Shown here one piece after another: positions 18,831 through 27,648 of a stretch of 64,000 nucleotides of DNA. The stretch is from Mumia sp. Pv4-285 (GTDB lineage Bacteria; Actinomycetota; Actinomycetes; Propionibacteriales; Nocardioidaceae). Location: the NCBI RefSeq assembly GCF_041320275.1, contig NZ_CP162023.1, positions 558,001 to 622,000 of the forward strand, read 5' to 3'. Made by a program: the position numbers and the translations under genes. A model generated the notes under the pieces. That model searched no databases and was not told the origin of the DNA. It saw nothing but the letters and a program-made list of their open reading frames with translations. How positions within the stretch are numbered: the first letter of the stretch is position 1; every line of letters starts with the position of its first letter.

Positions 18831-20281
18831 CCGGCAAGCCCGCGCGCTCTGCGGTCGCGAACCTCACCCGGCGGTGGCGCGCCCAGCCGCTGCGGATCCA
18901 GCTCGTGGTCGTCCTCGTGGCGATGGTGACGCTCGCGCTGCTCGTCAGCGCCCTCGCGACCAACGTGCTCCTGGAGCGCACGCTCACCCAGCGTGTGGAC
19001 CGTCAGCTCACCTCCGAGGCCGACCGGATCGCGAACGGACCCGGGCCGAGGCCGCGCGACGCGCCCGGACGGGCCGGGTTGCCGTCGCAGTACGTCATCC
19101 AGCTGTTCGACGACGCCGGCAACGCCTCAGACCCGATCGCGGACGATCGGCTCGACGCAGCCGACTACCCCGACCTTCCGTCCCCGGACGACGTCACGCT
19201 CGACGAGCCGCTGACCGTCTCGTCGGTCGACAGCAGCCGACAGTGGCGCGTCGTCTACACGCGCTCGAGCGACGGGCTGACGGCAGCGGTCGCGGTGGGC
19301 CTCGACGACGTCGCGGCGACCCTGACCCAGCTGCGGTGGATCGAGCTCGCGATCGCCGTCCTCGTGCTGCTCGCGCTCGCCCTGCTCAGCTCGTACGTCG
19401 TACGCCGGAGCCTGCGTCCGCTCGTCCAGGTCGAGGCCACCGCAGAGTCGATCGCCGCCGGCGACCTGACGGCACGTGTCGACACCGACCTGGACCCGCG
19501 CACGGAGGTCGGTGCCCTGTCGGCATCGCTCGACACGATGCTCGGGCACATCGAGGACGCCGTACGGAGCCGTGAGGAGGAGGCCCGTCGCGCCGAGGAG
19601 TCAGAGCGCAGGATGCGCCGCTTCGTCGCCGACGCCAGCCACGAGCTCCGTACGCCGCTCACGTCGATCCGCGGCTTCGCCGAGCTGTACGGGCAGGGCG
19701 CGGCCCCCGACCAGTCGACGGTGGACCGCTTCATGGATCGGATCCGTCAGGAGGCCGGCCGGATGGGCGTGCTCGTCGAAGACCTTCTCCTGCTGGCCCG
19801 GCTCGACCAGGAGCGTCCGTTGCGGCAGGACCCGGTGGACCTGCGGGAGCTGGCACGCGATGCCGCGGTCGACGCTCAGGCCGTCCAGCCCGACCGCATG
19901 ACCGTCGGGCCCAGGCAGGGTCCGCCGGTGGTGGTCGAGGGGGACGAGGCACGCCTGCGGCAGGTCCTCGGGAACATCGTCGGCAACGCGCTCGCGCACA
20001 CACCTGTGGACGCGGAGGTGCGGATCGACGTGAGCGTTGAGGACGACGACGGCGTGGTCGCGGTCTCCGACACCGGGCCCGGGCTCGATCCGGAGCAGGC
20101 GGAGCACGTGTTCGAGCGCTTCTACCGCGCCGACGACGCACGCAGCCGTGAGGACGGTGGATCCGGTCTCGGGCTGGCCATCGTGTCCGCGCTCGTGACC
20201 GGTCACGGGGGCCGCGTCGACCTCGTGACCGCCCCGGGTGCGGGGACGACGTTCACCGTGCGGATCCCGCTCGCACGCTGA
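18827..20281 (+). CDS. Membrane sensor histidine kinase (HAMP-HisKA-HATPase)
   Basis: 484 residues. TM1 around 27-47 (LVVVLVAMVTLALLVSALATN), an extracytoplasmic sensor of about 115 residues, TM2 around 165-187, a HAMP domain (RRSLRPLVQVEATAESIAAGDLTARV), a HisKA domain with H272 in DASHELRTPLTS, and an ATPase domain with GNIVGNALAHTP, DTGPGLDPE and GGSGLGLAIV. It pairs with the regulator overlapped upstream by 4 bp. Confidence 0.93.
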   Translation: MTGKPARSAVANLTRRWRAQPLRIQLVVVLVAMVTLALLVSALATNVLLERTLTQRVDRQLTSEADRIANGPGPRPRDAPGRAGLPSQYVIQLFDDAGNASDPIADDRLDAADYPDLPSPDDVTLDEPLTVSSVDSSRQWRVVYTRSSDGLTAAVAVGLDDVAATLTQLRWIELAIAVLVLLALALLSSYVVRRSLRPLVQVEATAESIAAGDLTARVDTDLDPRTEVGALSASLDTMLGHIEDAVRSREEEARRAEESERRMRRFVADASHELRTPLTSIRGFAELYGQGAAPDQSTVDRFMDRIRQEAGRMGVLVEDLLLLARLDQERPLRQDPVDLRELARDAAVDAQAVQPDRMTVGPRQGPPVVVEGDEARLRQVLGNIVGNALAHTPVDAEVRIDVSVEDDDGVVAVSDTGPGLDPEQAEHVFERFYRADDARSREDGGSGLGLAIVSALVTGHGGRVDLVTAPGAGTTFTVRIPLAR

Positions 20282-20286
20282 GACCG

Positions 20287-20516
20287 CCCCGACCCCGCTG
20301 GTCGGGACCACCCAACCCCGGTGGTCGAGGAGGGCGAGGAACGAGCCCGTCTCGAGACCGGGTCTCGATCGCTTCGCGCCTCGACCAGCGGAAGCCGCCA
20401 GCGGAGGATCGAGACCGGGGTCTCGATCGCTTCGCGCCTCGACCAGCAGGGGTGGGGCCTCGACCAGCAGGGGTGGGGCCTCGACCAGCGGGGGTGGGGG
20501 CCTCGACCGGCACCAG
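20287..20516. repeat. Array of CTCGACCAGCGG / GGTCTCGATCG interspersed repeats
   Basis: About 230 bp made of variants of two short motifs. GGTCTCGATCGCTTCGCGCC followed by TCGACCAGC occurs at 20361 and 20419. CTCGACCAGCAGGGGTGGGG-type units follow in tandem from 20438 to about 20510, and related GGTCGAGG/GAGACCGG halves lie before. Several pairs are self-complementary and can form hairpins. It fills most of the gap between the kinase gene and the glycosyltransferase operon; no gene is visible in it. Confidence 0.85.
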
Positions 20517-20549
20517 CTCACAGGTGACTCCCAGGCTGACCGCAGGGGA
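20517..20549 (+). promoter_or_regulatory. Putative response-regulator box upstream of glycosyltransferase operon
   Basis: Three contiguous 11-bp units, CTCACAGGTGA (20517-20527), CTCCCAGGCTG (20528-20538) and ACCGCAGGGGA (20539-20549), share the CAGG core at the same phase as the units at 18065-18097. The site ends 30 bp before the start codon at 20580. Confidence 0.5.
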
Positions 20550-20579
20550 ACGTGAAGTTCCGCCCCGACTGTGGTGGAC

Positions 20580-21809
20580 ATGAGCCAGTCACCCCCCGTG
20601 ATCGACGTCGTCGTCCCGGTCCTCAACGAGGCACACGTCATCGAGCGCAGCGTCCGCCGCCTGCGGACCTACCTCGACATCGCCGTCCCGTACGCGAGCC
20701 GCGTGGTGATCGCCGACAACGGCAGCACCGACGGCACGGCGGAGGTCGCCGAGCACCTCGCCGCGACGCTGCGCGGCGTCGACCTGGTCCGGATCCCCGA
20801 GCGGGGACGGGGACGGGCGCTCGCCACCGTCTGGTCCGGCAGCACCGCAGCCGTGGTCGCGTACATGGACGTCGACCTCTCCACCGACCTCGACGCCCTC
20901 ATGCCGCTGGTCGCCCCGCTGCTCTCGGGCCACTCCGACGTGGCGATCGGGACCCGTCTGCGGCGTGACGCGCGGGTCGTGCGAGGCGCGAAGCGCGAGG
21001 TGCTGTCCCGCGGATACAACGCGATCCTGCGCGTGGTGCTGGGCGCCCGGTTCAGCGATGCCCAGTGCGGCTTCAAGGCCGTGCGTGCGGACGTCGCCCA
21101 GGCGCTGCTGCCCTTCGTGGAGGACACGAGGTGGTTCTTCGACACCGAGCTGCTCGTCCTCGCCGAGCGTGCGGGCCTGCGGATCGCCGAGGTCCCCGTC
21201 GACTGGATCGACGACCCCGACAGCCGGGTGGCGATCGTGTCGACGGTGCGCGACGACCTGCGTGGCGTCGCGCGGATGGCGCGCGGCCTGACGACCGGGT
21301 CGCTCGACCTCGAACCCGTACGACGGGAGTTCGGCCGCCCGTCGGCCACGATGCCGGTCGGGATACGGATGATCCGGTTCGGCCTGGTCGGACTCGCCAG
21401 CACGATCGCGTACGCGCTGCTCTTCCTGCTCGCCCGTGAGGCGACGTCGGCGCAGCTCGCCAACCTCTTCGCCCTGGTCACGACGGCGATCGGCAACACC
21501 GCGCTCAACCGTCGCTTCACCTTCCAGGTCGTCGGCGTCGACGGGTTGGCCCGCCACCACCTCCAAGGCCTGATCGCCTTCGGCTGCGGGTGGGCGCTGA
21601 CGGCGTCCGCCCTCGCGCTCACGGCAGGCCAGGGCCACTCGCCCCTGACCGAGGTCGGGGTGCTGACCATCGCGAACGTCGCCGCCACCGTGCTGCGGTT
21701 CGTGCTGCTCGACCGCTGGGTCTTCGCCCACCGGCGGACCGTGACCGCGGTCCCCGAGATCCGTACTGAGACGTTCGCCGCCGCGGCGGACGAGAGGAGC
21801 ATCGCATGA
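20580..21809 (+). CDS. GT2 polyprenyl-phosphate glycosyltransferase fused to GtrA-like membrane domain
   Basis: About 409 residues. The N-terminal GT2 (dolichol-phosphate mannose synthase-like) domain shows VVVPVLNEAHVIERSVRRL, the nucleotide-binding DNGSTDGT and the metal-binding MDVDLSTDLDAL, then CGFKAVRADVA and RWFFDTELLVLAERAGLR. From ~residue 262 a four-helix GtrA domain follows (RFGLVGLASTIAYALLF, NTALNRRFTF). Such fusions make a lipid-linked sugar and may flip it across the membrane. ATG 20580 is taken; GTGs at 20571 and 20574 are near alternatives. It overlaps the next gene by ATGA. Confidence 0.85.
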   Translation: MSQSPPVIDVVVPVLNEAHVIERSVRRLRTYLDIAVPYASRVVIADNGSTDGTAEVAEHLAATLRGVDLVRIPERGRGRALATVWSGSTAAVVAYMDVDLSTDLDALMPLVAPLLSGHSDVAIGTRLRRDARVVRGAKREVLSRGYNAILRVVLGARFSDAQCGFKAVRADVAQALLPFVEDTRWFFDTELLVLAERAGLRIAEVPVDWIDDPDSRVAIVSTVRDDLRGVARMARGLTTGSLDLEPVRREFGRPSATMPVGIRMIRFGLVGLASTIAYALLFLLAREATSAQLANLFALVTTAIGNTALNRRFTFQVVGVDGLARHHLQGLIAFGCGWALTASALALTAGQGHSPLTEVGVLTIANVAATVLRFVLLDRWVFAHRRTVTAVPEIRTETFAAAADERSIA

Positions 21810-23725
21810 GCACGCTCGTACGAGAGGCACCCGCACGCCAGCAGGCGGCGGCAGCCACCGAGAGCCGTTGGTGGACGTTGGACCGGACGCTCCTCGTGGC
21901 ACTGCTCGCGGCGACGGCGGTCGCGTACTGCTGGAACCTGTCCGTCAACGGGTACGCCAACGAGTACTACGCCGCGGCGGTCCAGGCCGGCTCGCAGAGC
22001 TGGAAGGCGTGGTTCTTCGGTGCCCTGGACGCATCCAACGGCATCACCGTCGACAAGACGCCCGGCTCCCTCTGGGTGATGGGGTTGTCGGCCCGCCTGT
22101 TCGGGTTCAGCTCGTTCAGCATGCTGCTGCCTCAGGCCCTTCTCGGCGTGGCGAGCGTCGGGGTCCTCTACGCGGCGGTGAAGCGGTGGGCCGGACCGTG
22201 GTCGGCGTTGATCGCCGGTGCCGTGCTCGCCACGACGCCGGTGGCGGCACTGATGTTCCGCTTCAACAACCCTGACGCGCTGCTCGTCTTCCTCATGGTC
22301 GCCGCCGCCTGGGCCGTGACCCGCGCGATCGACGCCAAGAAGGCGCTCCGCTGGCTCGTCCTCGCGGGGCTCCTCGTCGGCTTCGCGTTCCTCGCGAAGA
22401 TGCTCCAGGCCTTCCTGGTCCTCCCGGGTCTCGCCCTCGCGTACGGCGTCGCCGGCTCGGCCCGACTGCGTACCCGTCTGCTCCACCTGCTCGCCGCGGG
22501 GGGCGCCGTGATCGTCGGCGCCGGGTGGTGGGTGCTGGTCGCCGAGCTGTGGCCGGCCGGCTCGCGGCCGTACATCGGTGGCTCGACGGGCAACAGCATC
22601 CTCGAGCTCACCCTCGGCTACAACGGTCTCGGTCGCCTCAACGGTGAGGAGGCCGGGTCCGTCGGCGGAGGCGGTGGTGGTGGCGGACAGTGGGGTACGC
22701 CCGGCATCGGGCGGCTCTTCAGCTCGGAGATGCAGACGCAGGCGAGCTGGCTGCTCCCTGCCGCACTGGTTGCGCTCGCCGTGCTCGGCGCCTTCTCATG
22801 GCGGGCCGCGAGGACCGACCGGATGCGCGCGTTCGCCATCGTCTGGGGCGGGTGGCTGCTCGTCACGGGACTGACCTTCAGCCTCATGCAGGGGATCATC
22901 CACGAGTACTACACGGTCGCACTCGCCCCGGCGATCGCTGCCCTGGTCGGCGCCGGGAGCGTTCTCCTGTGGCGACGCCGTACGGAGCTGGTGCCGCGCG
23001 CGGTCCTCGCAGGTGCGGTCTTCCTGACGGGTGCCTGGCAGTGGCGGCTCCTTGCGGAGACGCCGTCGTTCCTGCCCTGGCTTCGCTGGATCGTTCTCGC
23101 TGCTTCCGTCGTCGCCGGCACCCTGCTCCTGCTGGGACCTGAGCTGAGCGTGGTCCGTGACCACGCGCGCAGGTTCACGGTCGCCGCCGCAGTGCTCGTC
23201 GGGATCGTCGCGTTCGCCGGGCCAACCGCGTCGGCGCTCGCCACCATCGGCACGGCGCACACGGGGTCGATCGTGACCGCCGGCCCGTCCAGCGGCGGCG
23301 GTCCGGGTGGTGGGGGTGGCTTCGGCGGCGGCCCGGGCGGCGGTGCCGGTGGCAACGGCACGGGCGGTGGCACGAGCTTCCTCGGTGGCAACGGCATCTC
23401 GGGTGTCAGTGACGAGGTCGTGCAGCTGCTCCAGGAAGGGGACTACCGCTGGGCCGCAGCGGCGCAGACCGCCAACGGTGCGGCGCCGTTGCAGCTCGCC
23501 TCGGGGCAGCCGGTCCTCGCCATCGGTGGCTTCAACGGCACCGACGACTACCCGACGCTCGAGCAGTTCCAGCAGTGGGTCGCCGACGGCGAGATCCACT
23601 ACTACATCGCCGGCACCGGCCGAGGTGGCGGCAGCAACTCCGAGATCGAGAGCTGGGTGACCCAGAACTTCACGGCGCAGTCCGTGGACGGCACCACCCT
23701 CTACGACCTCACCAGCGCGCAGTGA
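21806..23725 (+). CDS. ArnT/PMT-like membrane glycosyltransferase with Gly-rich linker and C-terminal domain
   Basis: 639 residues. The GT-C core has about 11-12 TM helices, with the extracytoplasmic first-loop motif GYANEYYAAAVQAGSQSWKAWFFG.LD and DKTPGSLWVMGLSARLFGFSSFS typical of family GT39/83 enzymes that transfer sugars from a polyprenyl-phosphate donor outside the membrane. Two unusual glycine runs occur at about residues 285-295 and 492-525. The last ~110 residues form a soluble domain (ISGVSDEVVQLLQ..DYRWAAAAQTAN). It probably uses the lipid-linked sugar made by the upstream GT2-GtrA protein. Confidence 0.85.
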   Translation: MSTLVREAPARQQAAAATESRWWTLDRTLLVALLAATAVAYCWNLSVNGYANEYYAAAVQAGSQSWKAWFFGALDASNGITVDKTPGSLWVMGLSARLFGFSSFSMLLPQALLGVASVGVLYAAVKRWAGPWSALIAGAVLATTPVAALMFRFNNPDALLVFLMVAAAWAVTRAIDAKKALRWLVLAGLLVGFAFLAKMLQAFLVLPGLALAYGVAGSARLRTRLLHLLAAGGAVIVGAGWWVLVAELWPAGSRPYIGGSTGNSILELTLGYNGLGRLNGEEAGSVGGGGGGGGQWGTPGIGRLFSSEMQTQASWLLPAALVALAVLGAFSWRAARTDRMRAFAIVWGGWLLVTGLTFSLMQGIIHEYYTVALAPAIAALVGAGSVLLWRRRTELVPRAVLAGAVFLTGAWQWRLLAETPSFLPWLRWIVLAASVVAGTLLLLGPELSVVRDHARRFTVAAAVLVGIVAFAGPTASALATIGTAHTGSIVTAGPSSGGGPGGGGGFGGGPGGGAGGNGTGGGTSFLGGNGISGVSDEVVQLLQEGDYRWAAAAQTANGAAPLQLASGQPVLAIGGFNGTDDYPTLEQFQQWVADGEIHYYIAGTGRGGGSNSEIESWVTQNFTAQSVDGTTLYDLTSAQ

Positions 23726-23769
23726 CGCGCCGACACCGAACCCACGACACCCACGAAGGACAGAGTGAG

Positions 23770-24114
23770 ATGAACGAACAGATTCCCGGCAACGCGCAGA
23801 ACCCCTCGTACGAGCAAGGTCCGGAGCGCCCGAGCGGCTGGAGTGCGATCGACGGCAAGACACGGATCGGAGCCGCGATCGCCGGCATCGCGCTCTGCGG
23901 CTTCGGCTTCCTCGGCGGCATGGCCGTCGGCGGCGCCTCGGCCGACGATGTGCAGAACGGCCCGGGTGGTCGCCCTGGGATGGGGGGCGGCCCCAGCATG
24001 GGCGGCGGTCCTCCCGGGATGAGCCAGGACGGAACGGGCCAGCAGGGCGTGACGCCGCCGGACGGATCCGGGACAGGCAGCTCAGGCAGTTCCGGGACCG
24101 ACTCCGGGATCTAG
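23770..24114 (+). CDS. Small Gly/Pro/Ser-rich single-TM protein
   Basis: 114 residues: a hydrophilic N-terminus (~35 residues), one TM helix (GAAIAGIALCGFGFLGGMAVGG) and a low-complexity extracytoplasmic tail with GRPGMGGGPSMGGGPPGMS and Ser/Gly/Thr stretches. GAAGGA-type Shine-Dalgarno (GAAGGAC) precedes ATG 23770. It is the last gene of the glycosyltransferase operon, 44 bp after it. A secreted Ser/Thr-rich tail next to a PMT/ArnT-like enzyme could be a glycosylation substrate; this is inference. Confidence 0.65.
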   Translation: MNEQIPGNAQNPSYEQGPERPSGWSAIDGKTRIGAAIAGIALCGFGFLGGMAVGGASADDVQNGPGGRPGMGGGPSMGGGPPGMSQDGTGQQGVTPPDGSGTGSSGSSGTDSGI

Positions 24115-24116
24115 CG

Positions 24117-24147
24117 GGTCTCGATCGCTTCGCGCCTCGACCGGCGG
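24117..24147. repeat. GGTCTCGATCG interspersed repeat copy
   Basis: One copy of the motif GGTCTCGATCGCTTCGCGCC followed by TCGACCGGCGGGG directly after the stop codon at 24112-24114. With the array at 20287-20516, repeats of the same family flank the glycosyltransferase operon on both sides. It lies between convergent genes. Confidence 0.8.
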
Positions 24148-24159
24148 GGTGCGGTGGCG

Positions 24160-25227
24160 TCAGGCGCGACGAGCGCGAGTGCGCCGGGACCTGCGAGCGG
24201 ACGTCGTACGGCGCCCAGCGGCCGCCGTGGCCTCGCGGGTGAACCGCCCGACCTCGCGCGTCGCCTCACGCGACTCCGGGACGATGCCGACCGCGAGCTG
24301 GAACACGTGGACCTGCTTCTCCCAGATCTGGAGCTCGACGTCGACGTCGGAACGGGCGAGCCGGATCGCCATCAGCTCGGCATCGGGCAGCACGAGCTCG
24401 TCGGAGCCGACCTGGATGAGGGTCCGCGGGAGTCCGCGCAGGTCCGCGTCGACCAGCGAGGACGCCGGGCGGAGCAGCTCGGAGAGCAGCTCGTTCTCGA
24501 CCATGTCGACGAGCCGCAGGAATCCTCGCCACGCCGAGCGCGGGAACAGTGCGCACGACGGCCTGTCGGGGTGGTCGAGCTTGCGCTCCGGATCGAGGTC
24601 GGTGAGCGGCGACATGGCCACCAGACCAGCCGGCGCTGCCAGGCCTTCCTCGATGATCGCGAGCGTGACGGCGAACGCGAGGTAGCCGCCGGCGGAGTCG
24701 CCCGCGACGACGATCCGCTCGGGCGGATAGCCCTGCTCGAGCAGCCACCGGTAGCCCGCCAGGCCGTCCTCGACGGCATGGCTGACCGGGTGCTTCGGCA
24801 TCATGCGGTAGCCGACGTTGAGGACCGTGGATCCGCTCGTCGCCGAGATGCGGGCCGCGAGCCCGCGGTGGGTGTTGAGCCCGCCGATGAGGAACGCGCC
24901 GCCGTGGAGGTAGAGGATCGCGTGGGTGTCGCCGTGCTCGGCGGACTCGGCCCGGATCAGCTCGGCGTCGCAGTGCGGGAGCTGGATGGCGTCGATCGCA
25001 GTACGGCGCGGAGCGGGGAGGAGCGCCGCCGCACCCTCGAGGAGGCCGGTCGGCCATGGCGCGCCGGGCGCATGCGCCCAGACCGACAGCGCCGGCTTCA
25101 CCGTCATCCTGAGCGCGCTGGACAGGAGCAGCGAACGGGTGCTGCGACGCGGCTTCTCGACGATGCGCAGGTTGTCTCGCTCGAGCGGGATGATCTCAGC
25201 GGTGCGCAGGCCCTCTGTCAGGGTCAT
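24160..25227 (-). CDS. Alpha/beta hydrolase of the hormone-sensitive lipase family
   Basis: 355 residues. The HSL oxyanion motif LYLHGGAFLIGG and nucleophile elbow GDSAGGYLAF (Ser) are clear, followed by an acid in the SDELVLPDAE region and His in KQVHVFQL, giving a complete triad. Such enzymes are cytosolic carboxylesterases acting on short acyl esters. The C-terminal 25 residues are strongly basic (Arg/Ala/Thr) and not part of the fold. An imperfect palindrome GTAAACAGATGTTAAC at 25293-25308 upstream could be an operator. Confidence 0.85.
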   Translation of the reverse strand: MTLTEGLRTAEIIPLERDNLRIVEKPRRSTRSLLLSSALRMTVKPALSVWAHAPGAPWPTGLLEGAAALLPAPRRTAIDAIQLPHCDAELIRAESAEHGDTHAILYLHGGAFLIGGLNTHRGLAARISATSGSTVLNVGYRMMPKHPVSHAVEDGLAGYRWLLEQGYPPERIVVAGDSAGGYLAFAVTLAIIEEGLAAPAGLVAMSPLTDLDPERKLDHPDRPSCALFPRSAWRGFLRLVDMVENELLSELLRPASSLVDADLRGLPRTLIQVGSDELVLPDAELMAIRLARSDVDVELQIWEKQVHVFQLAVGIVPESREATREVGRFTREATAAAGRRTTSARRSRRTRARRA

Positions 25228-25362
25228 GGTGAGCCGTTCCTTCCCGAGGTGAACGCCAAGCGACCCGAGTGTGTGTCACGCGTCACATCCTTGTAAACAG
25301 ATGTTAACCCGTCGTGGGTCCGGATTCCGGCCGACCTCGGGGTTTGGTGCCATTCTGAGGAC

Positions 25363-26004
25363 ATGGTGACCTCGCAGGACGGAGAGGCGACACCTCCGAA
25401 GAGCGCGCCCGAGCGCACCGTGCCCAGCCATGCGGCCGACGCGTCGACGCGCGCGAAGGAGATGCTGCGCAAGGCGGTCATCGTCCTCGCGATCGCCGTC
25501 ATCATCGTCGCGATCGGCTACGCGCTCGCCGCTTTCGTCCCGCGGTGGTGGGCGCAGTGGATCGGCGCTCGTGTGGACGGCAGGCTCACCGCGGGCACGG
25601 TGTGGGGGCTCTTCCTCGGCATCGTGTTCACGTTCCTGCCGCTGCTCCTGGTCTGGCAGGCGATCGCGCGGAGGTGGATCCGAGGATGGTGGATCGCCGT
25701 CGCGATCGGCGTCGCGATCCTGCTGGCCCTCCCGAACCTCATGACGCTGTCGATCGTGCTCGGGACCAGCAACGGTGCTCACGCCGGTGAGCGCATCCTC
25801 GACGTTGACGTGCCGGGGTTCCGTGCCGCGACGCTGTGGGGCGCGATCATCGCCGTGGTGCTCCTGGCCGGCCTCATCTGGCTGACGACCACGAACCGCC
25901 AGCGAGGCCGACGGGTGCGCGACCTCTCGGCCGAGGTGTCACGGCGTGACGAGGTGGTCGAGCCAGGTCATGAGCCGGAGAAGCCCGGAGACCGGCCGGC
26001 CTGA
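25363..26004 (+). CDS. Membrane protein with four TM helices, function unknown
   Basis: 213 residues. Hydrophobic helices around residues 38-60, 83-103, 110-137 and 155-180; hydrophilic N-terminus and a charged C-terminal tail (RRDEVVEPGHEPEKPGDR). ATG 25363 follows CTGAGGAC, an acceptable Shine-Dalgarno. I do not recognise the family. It converges with the hydrolase gene ending at 26015, only 10 bp away. Confidence 0.7.
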   Translation: MVTSQDGEATPPKSAPERTVPSHAADASTRAKEMLRKAVIVLAIAVIIVAIGYALAAFVPRWWAQWIGARVDGRLTAGTVWGLFLGIVFTFLPLLLVWQAIARRWIRGWWIAVAIGVAILLALPNLMTLSIVLGTSNGAHAGERILDVDVPGFRAATLWGAIIAVVLLAGLIWLTTTNRQRGRRVRDLSAEVSRRDEVVEPGHEPEKPGDRPA

Positions 26005-26014
26005 ACCGTACGGC

Positions 26015-26854
26015 TCAGCCGCGGGTGCGAGCGACGATCTCCGACGCGACGAGCTCCGGGAACTCCTCGGGGAGCCAGTGGGACGCGCCGGCGACGGGGA
26101 CGAACCGGTACTCGGCGTCGACGTGCTCGCCGCAGCGGCGGGCTCCGGCGGAGCCGAGCGCCCAGTCGCCATCGCCCCACAGGTACGTCGTGGGAACCAC
26201 GACCGTCGGGGTCCGGTCGAGGTCGCGTCCCATCGCGCGGTACCAGTTCAGCGCCGCGGTCAGCGCGCCAGGCTCCTGCATCGCCGCCACGAAGGACGCG
26301 GCGAGCTCGGCCGGCACCGAGCCGCCGTACATCGCCGTGATCCGTCGGGCGTCGTCCTCGAGCAGGACCTGCTCGGCCTTGCCGGGCTGCCGCATCAGCT
26401 GGATGTACTTCGCGCGCTGCTGCTGGTCCTCGTCGTGGCGCAACGCCCACCCGTACGCCGCGAGGTGCGGAACCGAGAGGGCGACGAGGCTGCGGACGCG
26501 GTCGGGGTGGTGAGCCGTCAGCGCCCAGGACACGGCGGCACCCCAGTCGTGGCCGACCACGTGCACGGCGTCGTACCCGAGGGCGTCCATCAGTCCGGTC
26601 ACGTCGTCGACGAGGTGTGCCACGGCGTACGCCTCGACGTCCTCCGGGCGCGCTCCTGGGGAGTAGCCGCGCTGGTTCGGAGCGATGACACGCAGGCCCG
26701 CCTCGGCGAGCCGAGGGGCGACCTCGGACCACGAGTCGTACGTCTGCGGGAAGCCGTGCAGGAGGAACACCGGGGCACCGTCCTCGGGTCCGGCGAACGC
26801 GACGTCGAAGGTCAGCGCGCCGACGTCGACGCTGCGACGCTCGGTCCAGCTCAT
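26015..26854 (-). CDS. Alpha/beta hydrolase, epoxide hydrolase-like, third gene of the encapsulin operon
   Basis: 279 residues. The motifs HGFPQTYDSW (oxyanion HGFP), NQRGYSPGARP and GHDWGAAVSW place it in the epoxide-hydrolase/haloalkane-dehalogenase group, where the nucleophile is Asp (D103) rather than Ser. A likely acid lies in LWGDGDWALG and the His in GASHWLPEE. Its ATG overlaps the encapsulin stop by 4 bp, so it is translated with the shell protein. It has no DyP-style cargo peptide at its C-terminus. Confidence 0.85.
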   Translation of the reverse strand: MSWTERRSVDVGALTFDVAFAGPEDGAPVFLLHGFPQTYDSWSEVAPRLAEAGLRVIAPNQRGYSPGARPEDVEAYAVAHLVDDVTGLMDALGYDAVHVVGHDWGAAVSWALTAHHPDRVRSLVALSVPHLAAYGWALRHDEDQQQRAKYIQLMRQPGKAEQVLLEDDARRITAMYGGSVPAELAASFVAAMQEPGALTAALNWYRAMGRDLDRTPTVVVPTTYLWGDGDWALGSAGARRCGEHVDAEYRFVPVAGASHWLPEEFPELVASEIVARTRG

Positions 26855-27648
26855 GCGTCCATCACCACCGATGCCTCGTCGGTCAGCGGCAGGAACGCGA
26901 ACGACTCCTGCAGGTAGAGCGTCACCGACTCGTCGTCGTGGTGGAGGTAGCCGATCGACGTGTCCTGGCCCAGGTGGAGGTCGTAGTCGCCGCCGCGCGT
27001 CGACAGCAGCACGGCCCCCGAGATCGCGGGCGCCCAGACGATGTTGCCGTCGACCAGGCGCGAGAGCTGCTGGTGGATCGGGTAGCCGTGGTCGGTGGTC
27101 TCGTTGACCAGCGTGAACGCCTCGGCGCTCAGCAGGAGGGCGTACGGCCCCTCGACGCCGACCAAGCGCAGCTGGCTCAGCGCCTGCGCGACGACGTCGG
27201 GGTAGTCGACCGCGTCCACGGGGAGCCGGAGGCGCGGGTTGCTCGACGACTCGGCGATGCCGCGGATGCCCACGTCGGTGAGTCCGTGGAAGACAGCGCC
27301 GTCCTCGGCGAATGCCAGCGCCCGAGCTGCGTCCTTGACCGGCTGCCAGTCGGAGTCGTTCGAGCCGCGCTCCACGTCGTCGATGTCCTCGCGGCTGAGG
27401 TCGAACGTGACTCGGAGCTCCGCGACCGGCGCGACCTCACGGCGGCGGACGGCGACGCCGAAGCGGTCGGCCACCGCGGCGCTGCGGTGCCCCGTCGACA
27501 GCCCGGCGAACTCGACCCCCTGCGGGTCGTGGACGTCGACGACGCGGCGCCCGGCGAGGTTGCGGCGGAACGTGCGGGTCGCCTCCTCCTCGATCTGCGC
27601 CCAGGCGACCTCGGAGATCGGGGCGAGCGAGCGGTGCAGGTTGTTCAT
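26851..27648 (-). CDS. Encapsulin shell protein (family 1, linocin/CFP29-like)
   Basis: 265 residues, the normal length for the HK97-fold family 1 encapsulins. It begins MNNLHRSLAPISEVAWAQIEEEATRTFRRNLAGRRVVDV, a family hallmark, and has the conserved DWQPVKDAARALAFAEDGAVFHG, QLRLVGVEGPYALLLS and YPIHQQLSRLVDGNIVWAP segments. It assembles into a protein nanocompartment that takes up cargo bearing a short C-terminal peptide. The gene overlaps DyP upstream and the hydrolase downstream, both by ATGA. Confidence 0.95.
   Translation of the reverse strand: MNNLHRSLAPISEVAWAQIEEEATRTFRRNLAGRRVVDVHDPQGVEFAGLSTGHRSAAVADRFGVAVRRREVAPVAELRVTFDLSREDIDDVERGSNDSDWQPVKDAARALAFAEDGAVFHGLTDVGIRGIAESSSNPRLRLPVDAVDYPDVVAQALSQLRLVGVEGPYALLLSAEAFTLVNETTDHGYPIHQQLSRLVDGNIVWAPAISGAVLLSTRGGDYDLHLGQDTSIGYLHHDDESVTLYLQESFAFLPLTDEASVVMDA

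Noticed and set aside
20287-20516. CRISPR-like array
   Set aside because: Repeat units vary in length and spacing, there are no unique spacers of constant length, and no cas genes are present.
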